DNA from: Sphingomonadaceae bacterium
GTDB taxonomy: Bacteria; Pseudomonadota; Alphaproteobacteria; Sphingomonadales; Sphingomonadaceae
NCBI GenBank assembly: GCA_009923795.1
Contig: RFSU01000137.1
Coordinates: forward strand, 1-6,151
Length of the DNA: 6,151 nucleotides
Direction of reading: 5' to 3'
Part shown: piece by piece, positions 4,992-6,151 of the stretch
Numbering within the stretch: position 1 is the stretch's first letter
Layout: every line of letters begins with the position of its first letter
The notes under the pieces: generated by a model
The model's database searches: none
Told to the model about the DNA's origin: nothing
The model's input: only the letters and a program-made list of their open reading frames with translations
Program-made: the position numbers and the translations under genes

Positions 4992-6151
4992 ATGATCAAG
5001 GTTCGCTTTTCCGCATCTGTGCCAGACGGGGGACATGCCCTTGCCTATCTCGTTGCGAAGGGCGCACTCGGCTCTGTGTCAATATTGGCCAATGACCCGA
5101 CCGTGCATGCCGCTGCAAAATCCTCGCGGTTTGAAGGGGAGGAGGGAAGCATCTTTGAATATCATGTGGCGCATGCAGGCGGTGCGCAGCGGGTTTTGTT
5201 GCTCGGCATTGGCGCAGGCGGCGAAGAAGATTTGGAAAAGACGGGTGGTGCGCTTTCCGCTAGGCTGCTGACATCTGGCGAAACGCGCGTCACGCTCGAT
5301 GTGAGTAAGATGGATGCCAAGCCAAACGCAGCGGCGATTGCACGGCTGGCCAGCGGTGCAGTGCTGCGGGGATGGCGCTATGATACGTACCGCACCAAAT
5401 TGTCGGAAAAACAAAAGGTGTCCTTGCAAGAATTGGTTATTGTCGGTGCGCCGGAAGGTGTCGATGCTGCATGGGCGCGCCAGTCCGCTATTGTCGAAGG
5501 TGTGGCGCTGACCCGTGAGTTGGTTACAGAACCGGCCAACATCCTTTATCCGGAAAGCTTTGTCGCGCGCTGCCAGCGTTTGACCGAGGCTGGAATCCAG
5601 ATTGACGTTTTGGGTGAGGCAGAAATGCGGGCTGCGGGCATGGGCGCGCTGTTGGGCGTTGCTCAAGGGTCGATCCGCGAACCAAAGCTGCTGGTCATGC
5701 GCTGGGATGGAACAGATGGCGCTCAGGAAAAGCCCGTCATGTTCGTCGGCAAAGGCGTCACTTTTGATACGGGCGGGATTTCCCTCAAGCCGCCGGGCGG
5801 CATGGAAGATATGAAGTGGGATATGGGTGGTGCTGGCGCTGTTGCCGGAACGCTGCTGGCGCTCGCCAAGCGCAAGGCAAAGGCCCATGTGGTCGGCATC
5901 TGTGGCCTTGTTGAAAACATGCCCGATGGCGGCGCGCAACGCCCCGGCGATGTCGTAACCTCCATGTCGGGGCAAACCATTGAAGTGATCAACACCGATG
6001 CCGAGGGCCGCCTTGTCCTGTGCGATGCCATGACCTGGGCGCAAAAGCGGTTTAAGCCTGATTATATGATCGATTTGGCGACCCTGACTGGGGCGATCAT
6101 CATCTCATTGGGCCATGAATATGGTGGACTTTTTAGCAATGATGATGATCT
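4992..6151 (+). CDS. pepA: Leucyl aminopeptidase (cytosol aminopeptidase, peptidase M17), 3' end outside the window
   Basis: The first 386 codons are present and the frame is open to the right edge; the family usually has about 480-500 residues, so roughly 100 are missing. The enzyme removes N-terminal amino acids from peptides in the cytoplasm as a hexamer with two metal ions per subunit. The N-terminal macro-like domain spans about residues 1-160. The catalytic domain contains LVTEPANILYPESF (177-190), GKGVTFDTGGISLKPPGGM (253-271), MKWDMGGA (274-281) and the signature NTDAEGRL (334-341). The residues matching E. coli K270, D275, K282, D293, D352, E354 and R356 are K254, D259, K266, D277, D336, E338 and R340, with identical spacing, so the active site is complete. 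The start ATG at 4992 has AGGA (4982-4985) six bases upstream; an ATG at 4985 is out of frame. It is transcribed divergently from lptD. Some M17 enzymes also bind DNA, but nothing here tests that. Confidence 0.96.
   Translation, partial: MIKVRFSASVPDGGHALAYLVAKGALGSVSILANDPTVHAAAKSSRFEGEEGSIFEYHVAHAGGAQRVLLLGIGAGGEEDLEKTGGALSARLLTSGETRVTLDVSKMDAKPNAAAIARLASGAVLRGWRYDTYRTKLSEKQKVSLQELVIVGAPEGVDAAWARQSAIVEGVALTRELVTEPANILYPESFVARCQRLTEAGIQIDVLGEAEMRAAGMGALLGVAQGSIREPKLLVMRWDGTDGAQEKPVMFVGKGVTFDTGGISLKPPGGMEDMKWDMGGAGAVAGTLLALAKRKAKAHVVGICGLVENMPDGGAQRPGDVVTSMSGQTIEVINTDAEGRLVLCDAMTWAQKRFKPDYMIDLATLTGAIIISLGHEYGGLFSNDDD

Noticed and set aside
5079..6044. A 321-codon minus-strand open frame
   Set aside because: It is antisense to pepA, whose M17 active site is intact. 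The translation is rich in His, Cys, Arg and Gln with no recognisable domain, typical of a shadow frame.
1..6151. A mobile element, CRISPR array, defence or toxin-antitoxin system
   Set aside because: Every base outside short gaps is assigned to five conserved core genes. I saw no direct-repeat array, transposase, tRNA or sign of foreign base composition.

Overview
The window looks like ordinary core chromosome from an alphaproteobacterium, most likely one of the Sphingomonadales. This rests on the style of the proteins (SurA with one canonical parvulin domain, an LptD with few cysteines, an RsmA N-terminus of the 'LPPLRDVIARHGL' type), on gene order, on moderately high GC content, and on depletion of GANTC, the target of the alphaproteobacterial methylase CcrM. 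The genus cannot be fixed from the sequence alone. There is no sign of a mobile element, CRISPR array, tRNA or rRNA.

Layout. The left four fifths (1-4838) is a compact minus-strand gene block, read right to left: lptD (4838-2622), an 84-bp gap, surA (2537-1197), a 7-bp gap, pdxA (1189-194), a 4-bp overlap, then the first 65 codons of rsmA (197 to the left edge). This is the classic lptD-surA-pdxA-rsmA cluster also known from Escherichia coli. The right end (4992-6151) carries the 5' part of a divergent plus-strand pepA (leucyl aminopeptidase, family M17), cut by the window edge. It contains all the expected metal-binding and catalytic residues. The 153 bp between lptD and pepA must hold the two divergent start regions. 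No gene-free stretch exceeds 300 bp.

How the genes fit together. SurA is a periplasmic chaperone whose known clients include beta-barrel proteins such as LptD, and LptD inserts lipopolysaccharide into the outer membrane, so the first two genes form a functional pair. PdxA (pyridoxal phosphate synthesis) and RsmA (16S rRNA dimethylation) are housekeeping enzymes that follow in the same transcript. Both appear to depend on translational coupling, since neither has a clear ribosome binding site of its own.

I found no credible new system. The points most worth a second look are small and regulatory: two of only five GANTC sites in the window lie in the lptD/pepA intergenic region, one at the centre of a 13-bp palindrome; a 19-bp imperfect dyad and a pair of mutually exclusive hairpins sit between lptD and surA; LptD has a reduced cysteine set; and the canonical and degenerate parvulin domains of SurA look reversed relative to E. 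coli.
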